Positions 14,138-19,674 of a stretch of DNA of 20,765 bases are shown here, one piece after another. Each line of letters opens with the position of its first letter. The first letter of the stretch is position 1. Made by a program: the position numbers and the translations under genes. Source of the DNA: a virus; IMG/VR virus record IMGVR_UViG_3300042553_000425, positions 1 to 20,765 of that record. One strand, written 5' to 3'. The notes beneath the pieces were generated by a model, which was given only the letters and a program-made list of their open reading frames with translations, ran no database searches and had not been told where the DNA came from.

Positions 14138-14170
14138 CGGTGCGAGTGTACCTTAGGTCAGGCGGGTCAC
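14138..14170 (-). promoter_or_regulatory. Candidate phage RNA polymerase promoter upstream of DUF932
   Basis: The minus strand reads GGTACACTCGCACC (14152-14139) in a longer block that is nearly identical to the one at 14905-14930: both have CCTGACCTA before the core and ATCCAACGAT after it. It lies in the gap between the 98-aa gene and the DUF932 gene, 75-90 bp upstream of the DUF932 ATG, pointing at it. Confidence 0.55.
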
Positions 14171-14178
14171 GGTTTTGG

Positions 14179-14475
14179 TCATGGCGCCCGCTTGCGGTGG
14201 ACGGTCGAACGCGCGACAACCTCGTCAACCGCGAGCAGATCGGCGCCGTACAGGGAGTACACCTCTCGCAGCATTTCCAGCCTGCGGCGGGCCTCGTCGG
14301 CGTGCGCTTCATACGTTCCGGCCGGGCTGTTCTGGTAGTCTCGAGGGTGCGGGAACACGGCCTCGGCCTTGCGTATCGCAAGATTCAGCGCCTCGCACGC
14401 TTCCCACGTGAAGTAGACCATTTCCGTGGGATCGCCGCCGTTCAGATTTCCGTCTGGGCAGATGATCACGCTCAT
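14179..14475 (-). CDS. Hypothetical protein (98 aa)
   Basis: A 98-residue protein, helical in the C-terminal two thirds (WEACEALNLAIRKAEAVF ... EARRRLEMLREVYSLYGADLL) and ending basic. No family recognised. The ATG overlaps the stop of the 136-aa gene as ATGA. It is the second gene of a two-gene unit lying between two promoter-like motifs. Confidence 0.65.
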   Translation of the reverse strand: MSVIICPDGNLNGGDPTEMVYFTWEACEALNLAIRKAEAVFPHPRDYQNSPAGTYEAHADEARRRLEMLREVYSLYGADLLAVDEVVARSTVHRKRAP

Positions 14476-14882
14476 GACATCCCCCAGGACGGGTCATTCA
14501 TCGGATCACAATCGGACACGAACATCTTGAGGCGGAGGAGTTCGACTCCGGGCCAGCCATGAACAGGGATGCCGCGCGAATCGAGGCCGAGCAGATCATT
14601 TCGCAAGTCGCGAGCGTCCACGATGTAGGTTCGGTGCATATCGTAGGCCAGCCAGCGCAGGATGTCGGCCGAGTCCACGCCGCCGTCGACGTGCTCAGTC
14701 GGCGCATCTTCATCGGTGGTGGCGATGCTTTGCGCAAGCATGATCAGCTCATGCAGGTCGGCCGCTGGGAGGATGTCGGCCGGGCCGCTGTGCGGGATCG
14801 CGATGATGAGCACAGGGTACTGCAGGCCGCTAACATCGACTGGGCGGCTGCGTTGAGAGTGGGGCTCGTGAATTGTGATCAT
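14472..14882 (-). CDS. Hypothetical protein (136 aa)
   Basis: A 136-residue acidic protein with a hydrophobic strand (YPVLIIAIP) near residue 25 and mixed helix/strand character. No family recognised. The ATG at 14882 has AAGG 8 nt upstream and lies 36 nt downstream of the promoter-like motif at 14907-14919, making it the first gene of its transcription unit. Confidence 0.65.
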   Translation of the reverse strand: MITIHEPHSQRSRPVDVSGLQYPVLIIAIPHSGPADILPAADLHELIMLAQSIATTDEDAPTEHVDGGVDSADILRWLAYDMHRTYIVDARDLRNDLLGLDSRGIPVHGWPGVELLRLKMFVSDCDPMNDPSWGMS

Positions 14883-14904
14883 GGATTGTGCCTTATCGTT
14901 GGAT

Positions 14905-14930
14905 TGGTGTGAGTGTACCTAGGTCAGGTC
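14905..14930 (-). promoter_or_regulatory. Candidate phage RNA polymerase promoter upstream of the 136-aa gene
   Basis: The minus strand reads CCTGACCTAGGTACACTCAC followed by ACC. The core GTACACTCAC matches the other copies and the flanks match the site at 14138-14170. It overlaps the last codons of the 69-aa gene and faces the ATG at 14882. Confidence 0.55.
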
Positions 14931-15128
14931 AAGCTGCTTGAGCTGCACCCAGAGACAGTCGGGCCTGTGGTACTTGGGATCATGGTGCCCGGAAAGATTC
15001 TTGCAGTACAGGCAGCGGTGGTCGCCCCATTCGTCGATGAAAGCGGGCTCCCCATAATCTTGGAACTTGCGTAGGAATTCGATGGCCTCGGCGCCGTTCA
15101 GCTTTTGGCTCTTGAGCTTCTTACCCAT
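14919..15128 (-). CDS. Small zinc-finger-like protein (69 aa)
   Basis: A 69-residue protein with a basic N-terminus (MGKKLKSQKLNG) and a C-x2-C ... H-H ... H-x3-C pattern in HRCLYCKNLSGHHDPKYHRPDC, suggesting one zinc site. It is preceded by one copy of the GP88-end remnant (AAAAGTGAGTGAG), part of which may serve as its ribosome site. The end overlaps the candidate promoter at 14905-14930. Function unknown. Confidence 0.65.
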   Translation of the reverse strand: MGKKLKSQKLNGAEAIEFLRKFQDYGEPAFIDEWGDHRCLYCKNLSGHHDPKYHRPDCLWVQLKQLDLT

Positions 15129-15132
15129 TGTT

Positions 15133-15161
15133 GGAACTCACTCACTTTTCAGGGGTCTATG
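15133..15161 (-). repeat. Short remnant of the GP88 gene end
   Basis: The bases at 15133-15155 are identical to 15472-15494 (the stop and following bases of GP88, containing CCCCTGAAAAGTGAGTGAG on the minus strand). Preceding CAGCAT suggests an internally deleted GP88 end. It supplies sequence just upstream of the 69-aa gene start. Confidence 0.65.
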
Positions 15162-15173
15162 CTGGCCGTTTGC

Positions 15174-15386
15174 TCACTGTGCGGGCTCTTCCTTGACCCA
15201 GACACGCATTAACCTTTTGAAGATTGTTGAACTCTTCGCGTCGTGGTATTCGACTAACTTGCGCCAATAGTCCACTTGCGCAGAGTCAGTGGATCGCATC
15301 ATGCTTGCCACGGCGGATTCAAGATCCCTGTGGGCGTTGACTAGATCGGTCAGTAGATGGTCAAGTAGCTCTTGATGGGTGCTCAC
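15174..15386 (-). CDS. Hypothetical helical protein (70 aa), GTG start
   Basis: A 70-residue, almost entirely helical protein (HQELLDHLLTDLVNAHRDLE...). It starts at GTG 15386 with TGAGGA about 5 nt upstream. The DNA before it is a diverged remnant of a GP88 gene end and the DNA after it another shorter remnant, so the gene appears inserted between copies of that gene end. Function unknown. Confidence 0.6.
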   Translation of the reverse strand: MSTHQELLDHLLTDLVNAHRDLESAVASMMRSTDSAQVDYWRKLVEYHDAKSSTIFKRLMRVWVKEEPAQ

Positions 15387-15390
15387 AGGT

Positions 15391-15471
15391 CCTCACTTTT
15401 CAGGGGTCTACGTTGATCGTTGGTGCAGAGAACTCGGCACCACGGACGAATCCACGATGCTGGGCGGGTCT
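15391..15471 (-). pseudogene. Remnant of a second GP88 gene 3' end
   Basis: The minus strand encodes QHRGFVRGAEFSAPTINVDP followed by TGA, aligned without gaps to the intact GP88 C-terminus (QHRGFVREAEFTAAAGNVVP). About 45 of 65 coding bases plus all 14 bases around the stop match, and many differences are at third codon positions. No start codon or upstream GP88 part is present. It is a leftover from a different GP88 gene rather than a fresh duplication. Confidence 0.75.
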
Positions 15472-15487
15472 GGAACTCACTCACTTT

Positions 15488-16252
15488 TCAGGGGACCACG
15501 TTGCCCGCGGCCGCCGTGAATTCGGCCTCGCGGACAAACCCACGATGCTGAGCGGACTTGGCAATGCCCTTTTGGCGAAGCGCCACAACTACGCCCTTAG
15601 GCTGCACGAAAGTAGCGTCATGCTGGTCGCCGTCGACGATGTACACGCCGTTCCAAGTGAGTCCGCCGATGTCGGCATTTCGAGGGAGGTTGAAGGGTAC
15701 TGCGACCCGGATGCCCTTGCCGACAAGCTCTTGAATTCGCTCGATTGAATCACGTTCGGACGCACTATATGTCCGGTCGACGCCGTCATCCGGCCATTGT
15801 TCCGGGGGCTTCTTCGAGTATTCGTACTGGATTAGACGGACCCCCGAAGAGCGGGCCAGACCGTCGATCCATTGCCGCAATTCGATCGGCCATTCGATGT
15901 CGCTGGTGCCGTTCAGACGCAGGCTAACCGTGGGCGGGTTGGCCGGATCGCGACCCTTGCGCAACTTGCGGAAAGTTGCGACAAGCTCTTGCCCGAGCTG
16001 TTCGCGGAAGCGCACAGGATCGGTTTGCCAGAGGTCGAGCCTACGCTTCTGCGCTTGGCTAACGCTATCCATGCGGAAGCGGAAGCTCCCGAGAGCCTTG
16101 CTCCCGAAACATGCCGCCTTGCAACCCGGGGTTGCGTTTGGGCAGACATTCTTGCTGCCGGGCGGCAGGTAGAGGATAAGGGCGGCATCGACGATGCCAG
16201 CGGCGACAGTCTTGGCCGTCTTGCCAGACACGGTGAGGAGCTTAGTTGCCAC
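15488..16252 (-). CDS. GP88-family protein (mycobacteriophage gene product 88-like)
   Basis: A 254-residue protein of the GP88 family. It shows KLLTVSGKTAKT at the N-terminus, a Cys cluster CPNATPGCKAACFG near 35-48, the signature RLNGTSDIEW, YEYSKKP, a Ser-rich DRTYSASER segment, and NGVYIVDGDQHDATF then KGVVVALRQKGIA at the C-terminus. The family is common in actinobacteriophages and is often described only by name; function is not established. The GTG at 16252 is chosen because GGAG lies 7-8 nt upstream and the conserved region starts there. A longer frame begins at 16282 or 16459 but would overlap two upstream genes. It overlaps the previous gene by 11 bp. Confidence 0.85.
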   Translation of the reverse strand: MATKLLTVSGKTAKTVAAGIVDAALILYLPPGSKNVCPNATPGCKAACFGSKALGSFRFRMDSVSQAQKRRLDLWQTDPVRFREQLGQELVATFRKLRKGRDPANPPTVSLRLNGTSDIEWPIELRQWIDGLARSSGVRLIQYEYSKKPPEQWPDDGVDRTYSASERDSIERIQELVGKGIRVAVPFNLPRNADIGGLTWNGVYIVDGDQHDATFVQPKGVVVALRQKGIAKSAQHRGFVREAEFTAAAGNVVP

Positions 16253-16466
16253 TGCTCTGCTCCTGCCGCAGGTAGGCTTCATAATCGAGACGCGTCCATC
16301 GATTGATGTCGTCAATCCATGCCAAAGCGCGATTAGTTGCGTGCACCTCCGTCTCGCCGTGGAACATGACCTGCTCCCATCGGTTCGCGAGCTGCACGCC
16401 CCCATCGGGTGTGATGACGATGCAGACCCTGCGCACGGCGACAAGCCACATTCGCTCATTCATCAT
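16242..16466 (-). CDS. Hypothetical protein (74 aa)
   Basis: A 74-residue protein with two hydrophobic strands (MWLVAVRRVCIVI) and an aromatic helical C-terminus (NRALAWIDDINRWTRLDYEAYLRQEQ), possibly a small alpha/beta fold. Two ATGs stand in tandem at 16466 and 16463, with GGAG 9 nt before the first. The earlier start of the frame (16532) lies inside the 33-aa gene and has no ribosome site. It overlaps the 33-aa gene by 11 bp and GP88 by 11 bp. No family recognised. Confidence 0.55.
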   Translation of the reverse strand: MMNERMWLVAVRRVCIVITPDGGVQLANRWEQVMFHGETEVHATNRALAWIDDINRWTRLDYEAYLRQEQSSGN

Positions 16467-16557
16467 TGAAGCACACTCCGTGGCGATCGAGATAATCTTG
16501 AACGATCGCGGCATCATTTTGATCATCGTCACCGATGATCAGGTCAGTAGGATTCAT
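16456..16557 (-). CDS. Small acidic protein (33 aa), first gene after the hammerhead ribozyme
   Basis: An ATG at 16557 opens a 33-codon frame encoding an Asp-rich peptide (MNPTDLIIGDDDQNDAAIVQ...). GAGAG lies about 9 nt upstream. The start is one base after a 9-nt segment that pairs with sequence upstream of the ribozyme, and 72 nt after the predicted cleavage site. The stop overlaps the next gene, fitting the operon. Coding support is moderate; no homologue recognised. Confidence 0.5.
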   Translation of the reverse strand: MNPTDLIIGDDDQNDAAIVQDYLDRHGVCFNDE

Positions 16558-16558
16558 G

Positions 16559-16673
16559 GTCTAAGCTCTCGTTTGATTGTGAGAAGTTTCGCCCATACCG
16601 TGGGCTCATCAGACCGGACAGTATCCGGTGACCTAGGCCACGTGTACTAACCTACACGTAACCTAGCTTAGAC
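16559..16673 (-). promoter_or_regulatory. Long-range stem bracketing the ribozyme and next to the start codon
   Basis: On the minus strand GTCTAAGCT (16673-16665) is fully complementary to AGCTTAGAC (16567-16559), which ends one base before the ATG at 16557 and abuts the GAGAG ribosome-site candidate. Between them lie a 34-bp imperfect hairpin (16633-16666: inner arms ACGTGTA/TACACGT, outer CTAGG/CCTAG) and the ribozyme. Self-cleavage would separate the two arms. The outer two bases of the hairpin compete with the long stem. Confidence 0.6.
16584..16634 (-). ncRNA. Hammerhead ribozyme, type III topology
   Basis: In minus-strand RNA, the GUC cleavage triplet is at 16632-16630 with cleavage predicted before A16629. 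Stem I is ACCGGA/UCCGGU (16629-16624 with 16618-16613) and its loop is UACUG. The core CUGAUGA is at 16612-16606. Stem II is GCCCA/UGGGC (16605-16601 with 16595-16591) and its loop is CGGUA. GAAA is at 16590-16587. Stem III is open: A16587-U16631, C-G, U-G and U-A are visible, only four pairs. Loops I and II are complementary over all five bases (one U-G), the tertiary contact expected for fast hammerheads. Every conserved core base is present. It lies in the 5' leader of the small-gene operon. Confidence 0.9.
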
Positions 16674-16896
16674 GTCGATTCTCGCGCGGGTTGGCTTGTT
16701 GCCTCTCGCCTTTTCCGCGCGTGCCCGCCTTGCTGCATCCTATTGCCCAGCGGGTTTTGAATTGGAAGACTCGATTCATCGGCAAAAACGCTGGCCCCAA
16801 GTGAAATTACTCAGAACTGCATTCTTGGCAGGCTCGATGCGGGTGGCGCCACCATGCGCCACCTATGATCCTGCGGGGTTGAAGAGCCGTCGATTA

Positions 16897-16917
16897 GGTC
16901 CCCCTGTCACAGGGACC
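16897..16917 (-). other. Stem-loop near the predicted transcript 5' end
   Basis: The minus strand reads GGTCCCTG, TGA, then CAGGGGGACC: an eight-base stem with two bulged G residues, about 20 nt downstream of the promoter-like motif at 16937. It could protect the 5' end of the transcript. A perfect 12-bp palindrome, GGTGGCGCCACC, lies further on at 16842-16853. Apart from these and the ribozyme region, 16674-16936 holds no gene I can support. Confidence 0.45.
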
Positions 16918-16936
16918 CCACCGACACTATGCAACC

Positions 16937-16950
16937 GATGTGAGTGTACC
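16937..16950 (-). promoter_or_regulatory. Candidate phage promoter upstream of the ribozyme operon
   Basis: The minus strand reads GGTACACTCACATC. It matches the shared core and is followed by the stem-loop and a leader of about 380 nt that contains the hammerhead ribozyme before the first gene at 16557. Orientation agrees with the downstream genes. Confidence 0.5.
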
Positions 16951-16986
16951 GGATGGAGCCGGATTCGGGATCCGATCAGGGAGGAT

Positions 16987-17014
16987 CGCGCGCGCGCGTG
17001 CGTCTATATATGTG
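16987..17014. other. Alternating CG tract next to TA tract
   Basis: Sixteen bases of alternating CG/TG (16987-17002) are followed by an alternating TATATATGTG stretch (17005-17014). Such sequence can adopt Z-form or melt easily. It lies 40-65 bp upstream of the candidate promoter at 16937. The rest of 17015-17162 contains only a 7-bp dyad, CTCCAAA-aacc-TTTGGAG (17079-17096), about 65 nt past the end of the tail-fibre gene, which could be a weak terminator. Confidence 0.4.
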
Positions 17015-17162
17015 CCGAACGTGTGCCCATGGGGGGGCCGCCATGCTCGTTCGTTCTATTAACCACTTCGGAATTTTGCTCCAAAAACCTTTGGAGACGA
17101 GGCCACGGTTAAGTGGCAAGGACGGTCACCGATGAAACCGACCAGTAAACGCTGTAGACCAA

Positions 17163-18281
17163 CTACGGACCGAAGTCCATGAAGCACGCTGTGATGCTTC
17201 CCGTCGACCGGGACCAGGCTTCCGTGCCGTCGTAGGACGTCGGCGCTGCACTTTCGTACAACGCGACCGTAGCCCGCGGCAGGGTGGTCCCCGTGGGCAC
17301 AGGAAAGCCCAGCCAGGACTGAGCACCGCCTACAGGAAGTTGCCTGATCGTCACGGAGTTCTCCGTGTAGCAGGCGAGCCAGTAGACCCTGCAGGGCTCC
17401 AGGTCAGCGTTCAGGGTGAACGTGTAAACGCCCGTCGCGCTCAGGGGAAGCGTCTCACTGCCCAGGGCAGCCCCGTCGGGACGGAGGTCGTCCTGTACGA
17501 GCACGCCGTCCCCGTCGCTCTTGGAGTCGTACACGGCGATGGTCATGTCCCCGGTGGGCGAGCCCCCAGTGATCTGGATGTAGACGCGGACGAGGGTCCC
17601 ACCACGACGAGGGCTGATGAACGGGATGAACTCAGTCCTGCCCGCCGTGCTCGAAGCGGCCGTCAGGGCGACACCGTTGATGCAGCCAGCGACGTAGGTT
17701 GCTTCGTACCCATTGCCAGTGGAGTCCTGGTACAGGTCGGTCGCCGTAAAGTCTTTGCCGTAGCCAGGTTGCGTCCGAGCATCTGCTCCACTGAGCACAA
17801 TGCTGTCCGCGGTAGGAGTCTCAGCGGGCAGGGGCCATCCAGTCCGAGTACCGTCAGCGAGGACGTACTGGGTGTGGTCGTCGTCCCCAAGGCCAGTCAG
17901 AGCACCGTGATCGGTGACACCACCGCTGACCGTACCCCAGGTTCCATTGCCCTTGAGCACGTCTGTGGCATTGCCAGACAGGGCAGGGAGCAGCCCTGAG
18001 GAGGTCGTGGTGGCATCGGGAATGACGTCCGCACCACCAGTGATGTGCCTGTCGGAATGGTCATTGAACTCGACAGCGAGGGCGTCCACGTCATTCGTCA
18101 ATGACAGGAGGGACCCATCCAGAGCAGTGAGTGCCTGGAGGGTTCCCTCAATTACTGACTGCTGACTAGCGTCGATAACGTCATTTGAATCAGCCCGAGC
18201 AATCAGTTGTTCGATCAGTCCGAGCAGGCGGGTCTCTACCTGTCGGACTTCATTCTTGTCTGCGGGTCGGGGGAGTCCCAT
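17163..18281 (-). CDS. Tail-fibre-like / receptor-binding protein
   Basis: A 372-residue structural protein. The N-terminal 100 residues are heptad-rich and probably coiled coil (EVRQVETRLLGLIEQL ... LQALTALDGSLLSLTNDVDAL). A Gly/Thr/Asp-rich linker follows with the phage-fibre motif DHGALTGLGDDDHTQYV at about residues 122-138. The C-terminal half is beta-rich (TLVRVYIQITGGSPTGDMTIAVYDS ... VYTFTLNADLEPCRVYWLACYTE), like a jelly-roll receptor- or sugar-binding domain. The ATG at 18281 lies 2 nt after the stop of the HExxH gene; the longer frame would run through that gene and has no ribosome site. Trimeric fibre assembly is inferred from the repeats, not shown. Confidence 0.75.
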   Translation of the reverse strand: MGLPRPADKNEVRQVETRLLGLIEQLIARADSNDVIDASQQSVIEGTLQALTALDGSLLSLTNDVDALAVEFNDHSDRHITGGADVIPDATTTSSGLLPALSGNATDVLKGNGTWGTVSGGVTDHGALTGLGDDDHTQYVLADGTRTGWPLPAETPTADSIVLSGADARTQPGYGKDFTATDLYQDSTGNGYEATYVAGCINGVALTAASSTAGRTEFIPFISPRRGGTLVRVYIQITGGSPTGDMTIAVYDSKSDGDGVLVQDDLRPDGAALGSETLPLSATGVYTFTLNADLEPCRVYWLACYTENSVTIRQLPVGGAQSWLGFPVPTGTTLPRATVALYESAAPTSYDGTEAWSRSTGSITACFMDFGP

Positions 18282-18283
18282 AA

Positions 18284-18598
18284 CTATTTGCCGTGCAAGA
18301 GGTGTTGAGCTAGTTGAGGGTTCTGACGGAGGGCAGCAATCACCGTTTGCTCGAGCACTTTGACCTGCGCTTCGGACAGCCCCAGCTCGTACAAATCGCT
18401 GATTCCGTGGAGGATTTCGTGCAGGAGAGTGCCTGCGACCTCCGAGTGGTGCTGGTTGCCCAGGGAGATTGTCGGACGGGGCCATTGAGTCCACGTTCCG
18501 AACTCAGCTTGACCGTCATTGAAGACCACTTCGATAGTGGTCCCACCCAGGACAATCGGATTGAGGAACCAAGGAGTTTGCTTTTTGCTCTTAGCCAC
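18284..18598 (-). CDS. Small HExxH metallopeptidase-like protein
   Basis: A 104-residue protein with a zincin motif H60-E-I-L-H64 (LLHEILHGISDLY) and a downstream Glu (E71) that could be a third ligand. It begins MAKSKKQTPW. The start is GTG at 18598 with GGAGG 5 nt upstream; the frame extends four codons to a TTG that overlaps the ribosome site. It is the first minus-strand gene after the 1.1-kb non-coding region and ends 2 nt before the tail-fibre ATG. Similar short HExxH proteins are common in phage genomes without known substrate. It might process a structural or host protein. Confidence 0.7.
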   Translation of the reverse strand: MAKSKKQTPWFLNPIVLGGTTIEVVFNDGQAEFGTWTQWPRPTISLGNQHHSEVAGTLLHEILHGISDLYELGLSEAQVKVLEQTVIAALRQNPQLAQHLLHGK

Positions 18599-18615
18599 GA
18601 TCACCTCCAAACTTT

Positions 18616-18628
18616 GGGGCCGCGCCCC
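18616..18628 (-). other. GC hairpin in the leader of the HExxH gene
   Basis: GGGGC-cgc-GCCCC forms a 5-bp GC stem just upstream of the GGAGG ribosome site at about 18607. It could protect the transcript 5' end or attenuate reading from the right. No U-tract follows on either strand. Confidence 0.4.
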
Positions 18629-18649
18629 GGCTCAGACGACGAAAACGGA

Positions 18650-18684
18650 TTGACCTAAGTAAGTATATATGTATGATATATACT
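18650..18684 (+). promoter_or_regulatory. Sigma70-like promoter overlapping a 9-bp dyad
   Basis: TTGACC (18650-18655) and TATGAT (18672-18677) are separated by 16 bp on the plus strand, resembling a host promoter pointing toward the zinc-ribbon genes. The -10 lies inside a perfect dyad with arms AGTATATAT (18662-18670) and ATATATACT (18676-18684), which could be an operator. AT-richness makes chance matches likely. Confidence 0.35.
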
Positions 18685-18920
18685 CCATGGTAGTCATTTT
18701 ATAGAAGAGATTGTAATTGTTTATAGCTTGCTGAACAGTTCACAATAGTTAACTATAACTAACGTTAACTGGTCTTTCTTCTCTTCTTCTTCTGTCTTTC
18801 TTCCTTCTTTGTAGTAGTTCACCTTAACTCACTTTAGTTTAAGTATGGTTTAGTTAACTCAACTTAGGTAAGTTTAACTCAACTAAGGTTAGTTAGGGTG
18901 AGTTAAGTATATGTTTGCCC
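18650..18920. other. AT-rich non-coding region with repeats and a polypyrimidine tract
   Basis: About 270 bp of very AT-rich DNA in an otherwise GC-rich genome. It holds a 38-nt pyrimidine tract with a single G (18773-18810), a dyad AGTTAAC/GTTAACT (18747-18770), a 20-bp tandem repeat starting TTAACTCAACT (18854-18872 and 18874-18892), and 10-bp inverted repeats CTTAACTCAC/GTGAGTTAAG (18823-18832 and 18898-18907) enclosing that repeat. No gene is supported. The layout fits a replication origin or a control/packaging region between the terminase and early genes. Confidence 0.65.
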
Positions 18921-19002
18921 TGCCCGAAACCGTATCCCCTCCGTAAGTCCTTGTTTTGCAAGGGGTTAGGACTGAAGTGAACTGGCTTCGAGCAGGAGTC
19001 AG

Positions 19003-19348
19003 GACTGGTCTTCCTGATTGAGCTTGGGGTCAAGCTGGCTCTGAGGTCCTGATTAGACCTGGATTCAAGCTGGCTCTGAGGTCCAGACCGACCCCCTCGC
19101 TTCGCTCGGGATCGGTCTCCTTGCCGAGCAAGACTGGTCTTCCTGATTGAGCTTGGGGTCAGGACCGGTCTTCGAGATCGGTCTCCTTGCCGAGCAAGAC
19201 TGGTCTTCCTGATTGAACCTGGGTTCAGAACCGGTCTCCTGATTGAACCTGGGTTCAAGCTGGCTCTGAGGCCCAGACCGACCCCCTCGCTTCGCTCGGG
19301 ATCGGTCTCTTGCCAAGCAAGGCTGGTCTCCTGGTTGAACCTTCAACC
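19003..19348. repeat. Dense direct and inverted repeat array, non-coding
   Basis: A 77-bp unit at 19064-19140 recurs, nearly identical, at 19254-19330, and smaller pieces (CTGGTCTTCCTGATTGA) recur between them. Perfect small dyads include AGCTTG-gggt-CAAGCT (19021-19036), CTTGC-cga-GCAAG (19120-19132 and 19186-19198), CTTGC-caa-GCAAG (19309-19321), TTGAACC-tg-GGTTCAA (19243-19258) and GGTTGAA-cc-TTCAACC (19333-19348). The minus strand carries GCGAAGC twice, known as an unusually stable DNA mini-hairpin. Open frames here simply translate the repeats. From 19365 to 19650 nothing further is recognisable. Confidence 0.8.
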
Positions 19349-19350
19349 AA

Positions 19351-19370
19351 TCTACCCTCACTGGGGGCTT
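19351..19370 (+). promoter_or_regulatory. Variant T7/T3-class promoter-like sequence
   Basis: CTACCCTCACTGGGGGC at 19352-19368 resembles the T3 promoter core (ACCCTCACTAAAGGG) and partly the local GTACACTC(G/A)CA motif. It lies 4 nt after a perfect dyad and faces the plus-strand zinc-ribbon genes. It lacks the TATA/AAA element of T7/T3, so confidence is low. Confidence 0.25.
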
Positions 19371-19650
19371 TGGACTGTCGACTCTGTCTCCGGGTTTCGG
19401 ACCTGTCTGTCCGTTGTCCACTCCGAGCACGCGGTCGACTGGTTGGGCCCACTGGCTGGGTGCGGACCCCACCACTTCCGCAACTGCAGGGGGCGGTACC
19501 GGGCCAGCGTCCTCTGTGGCTGCGTGGGCTTGCGCAGGCTGCACTTTGAGGGGTGGGTGGCTACCCTAGGACCTTTTCCGCCCGAAATCGTTTATACGCG
19601 ATCCTGGAGCGTTACAGAGGGTGCCCCTGTTTGGGCCCATTCTAGGGCGG

Positions 19651-19662
19651 GTACACTCGCAC
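19651..19662 (+). promoter_or_regulatory. Candidate phage promoter of zinc-ribbon gene A
   Basis: GTACACTCGCAC starts 24 nt before the ATG at 19675. The identical 12-mer starts 24 nt before the ATG of gene B. It faces the gene, as the minus-strand copies do. The remaining space holds only a GGGG ribosome-site candidate, so the transcript would have a very short leader. Confidence 0.55.
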
Positions 19663-19674
19663 TTTGGGGTAAGC

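Noticed and set aside
15383-15484. 33-codon GTG frame upstream of the 70-aa gene, ending in a GTGA overlap
   Set aside because: It runs out of frame through the GP88 remnant, has no ribosome site, and the homologous frame (QHRGFVRGAEF...) explains the sequence better.
16283-16459. N-terminal extension of GP88 by up to 69 residues
   Set aside because: It would overlap the 74-aa gene in another frame, is Ser/Arg/Cys-rich like non-coding translation, and the GTG at 16252 has a clear ribosome site at the start of the family region.
16663-16779. 38-codon minus-strand ATG frame in the ribozyme leader
   Set aside because: No Shine-Dalgarno sequence at proper spacing, no recognisable features, and its end lies in the structured leader. 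Could be revisited with ribosome profiling.
16696-17112. 138-codon plus-strand frame in the 0.6-kb control region
   Set aside because: No ribosome site, crosses the CG/TA alternating tract and the candidate promoter, and has no recognisable domain.
19243-19258. GGTTCAA resembling a tRNA T-arm, considered as a tRNA or attachment-site fragment
   Set aside because: It is one arm of a local perfect dyad repeated in the array; no acceptor or anticodon arms surround it.
18893-19544. Minus-strand frames of 121 and 159 codons across the repeat array
   Set aside because: Both simply translate the DNA repeats in two different frames, lack ribosome sites and give no protein-like composition.
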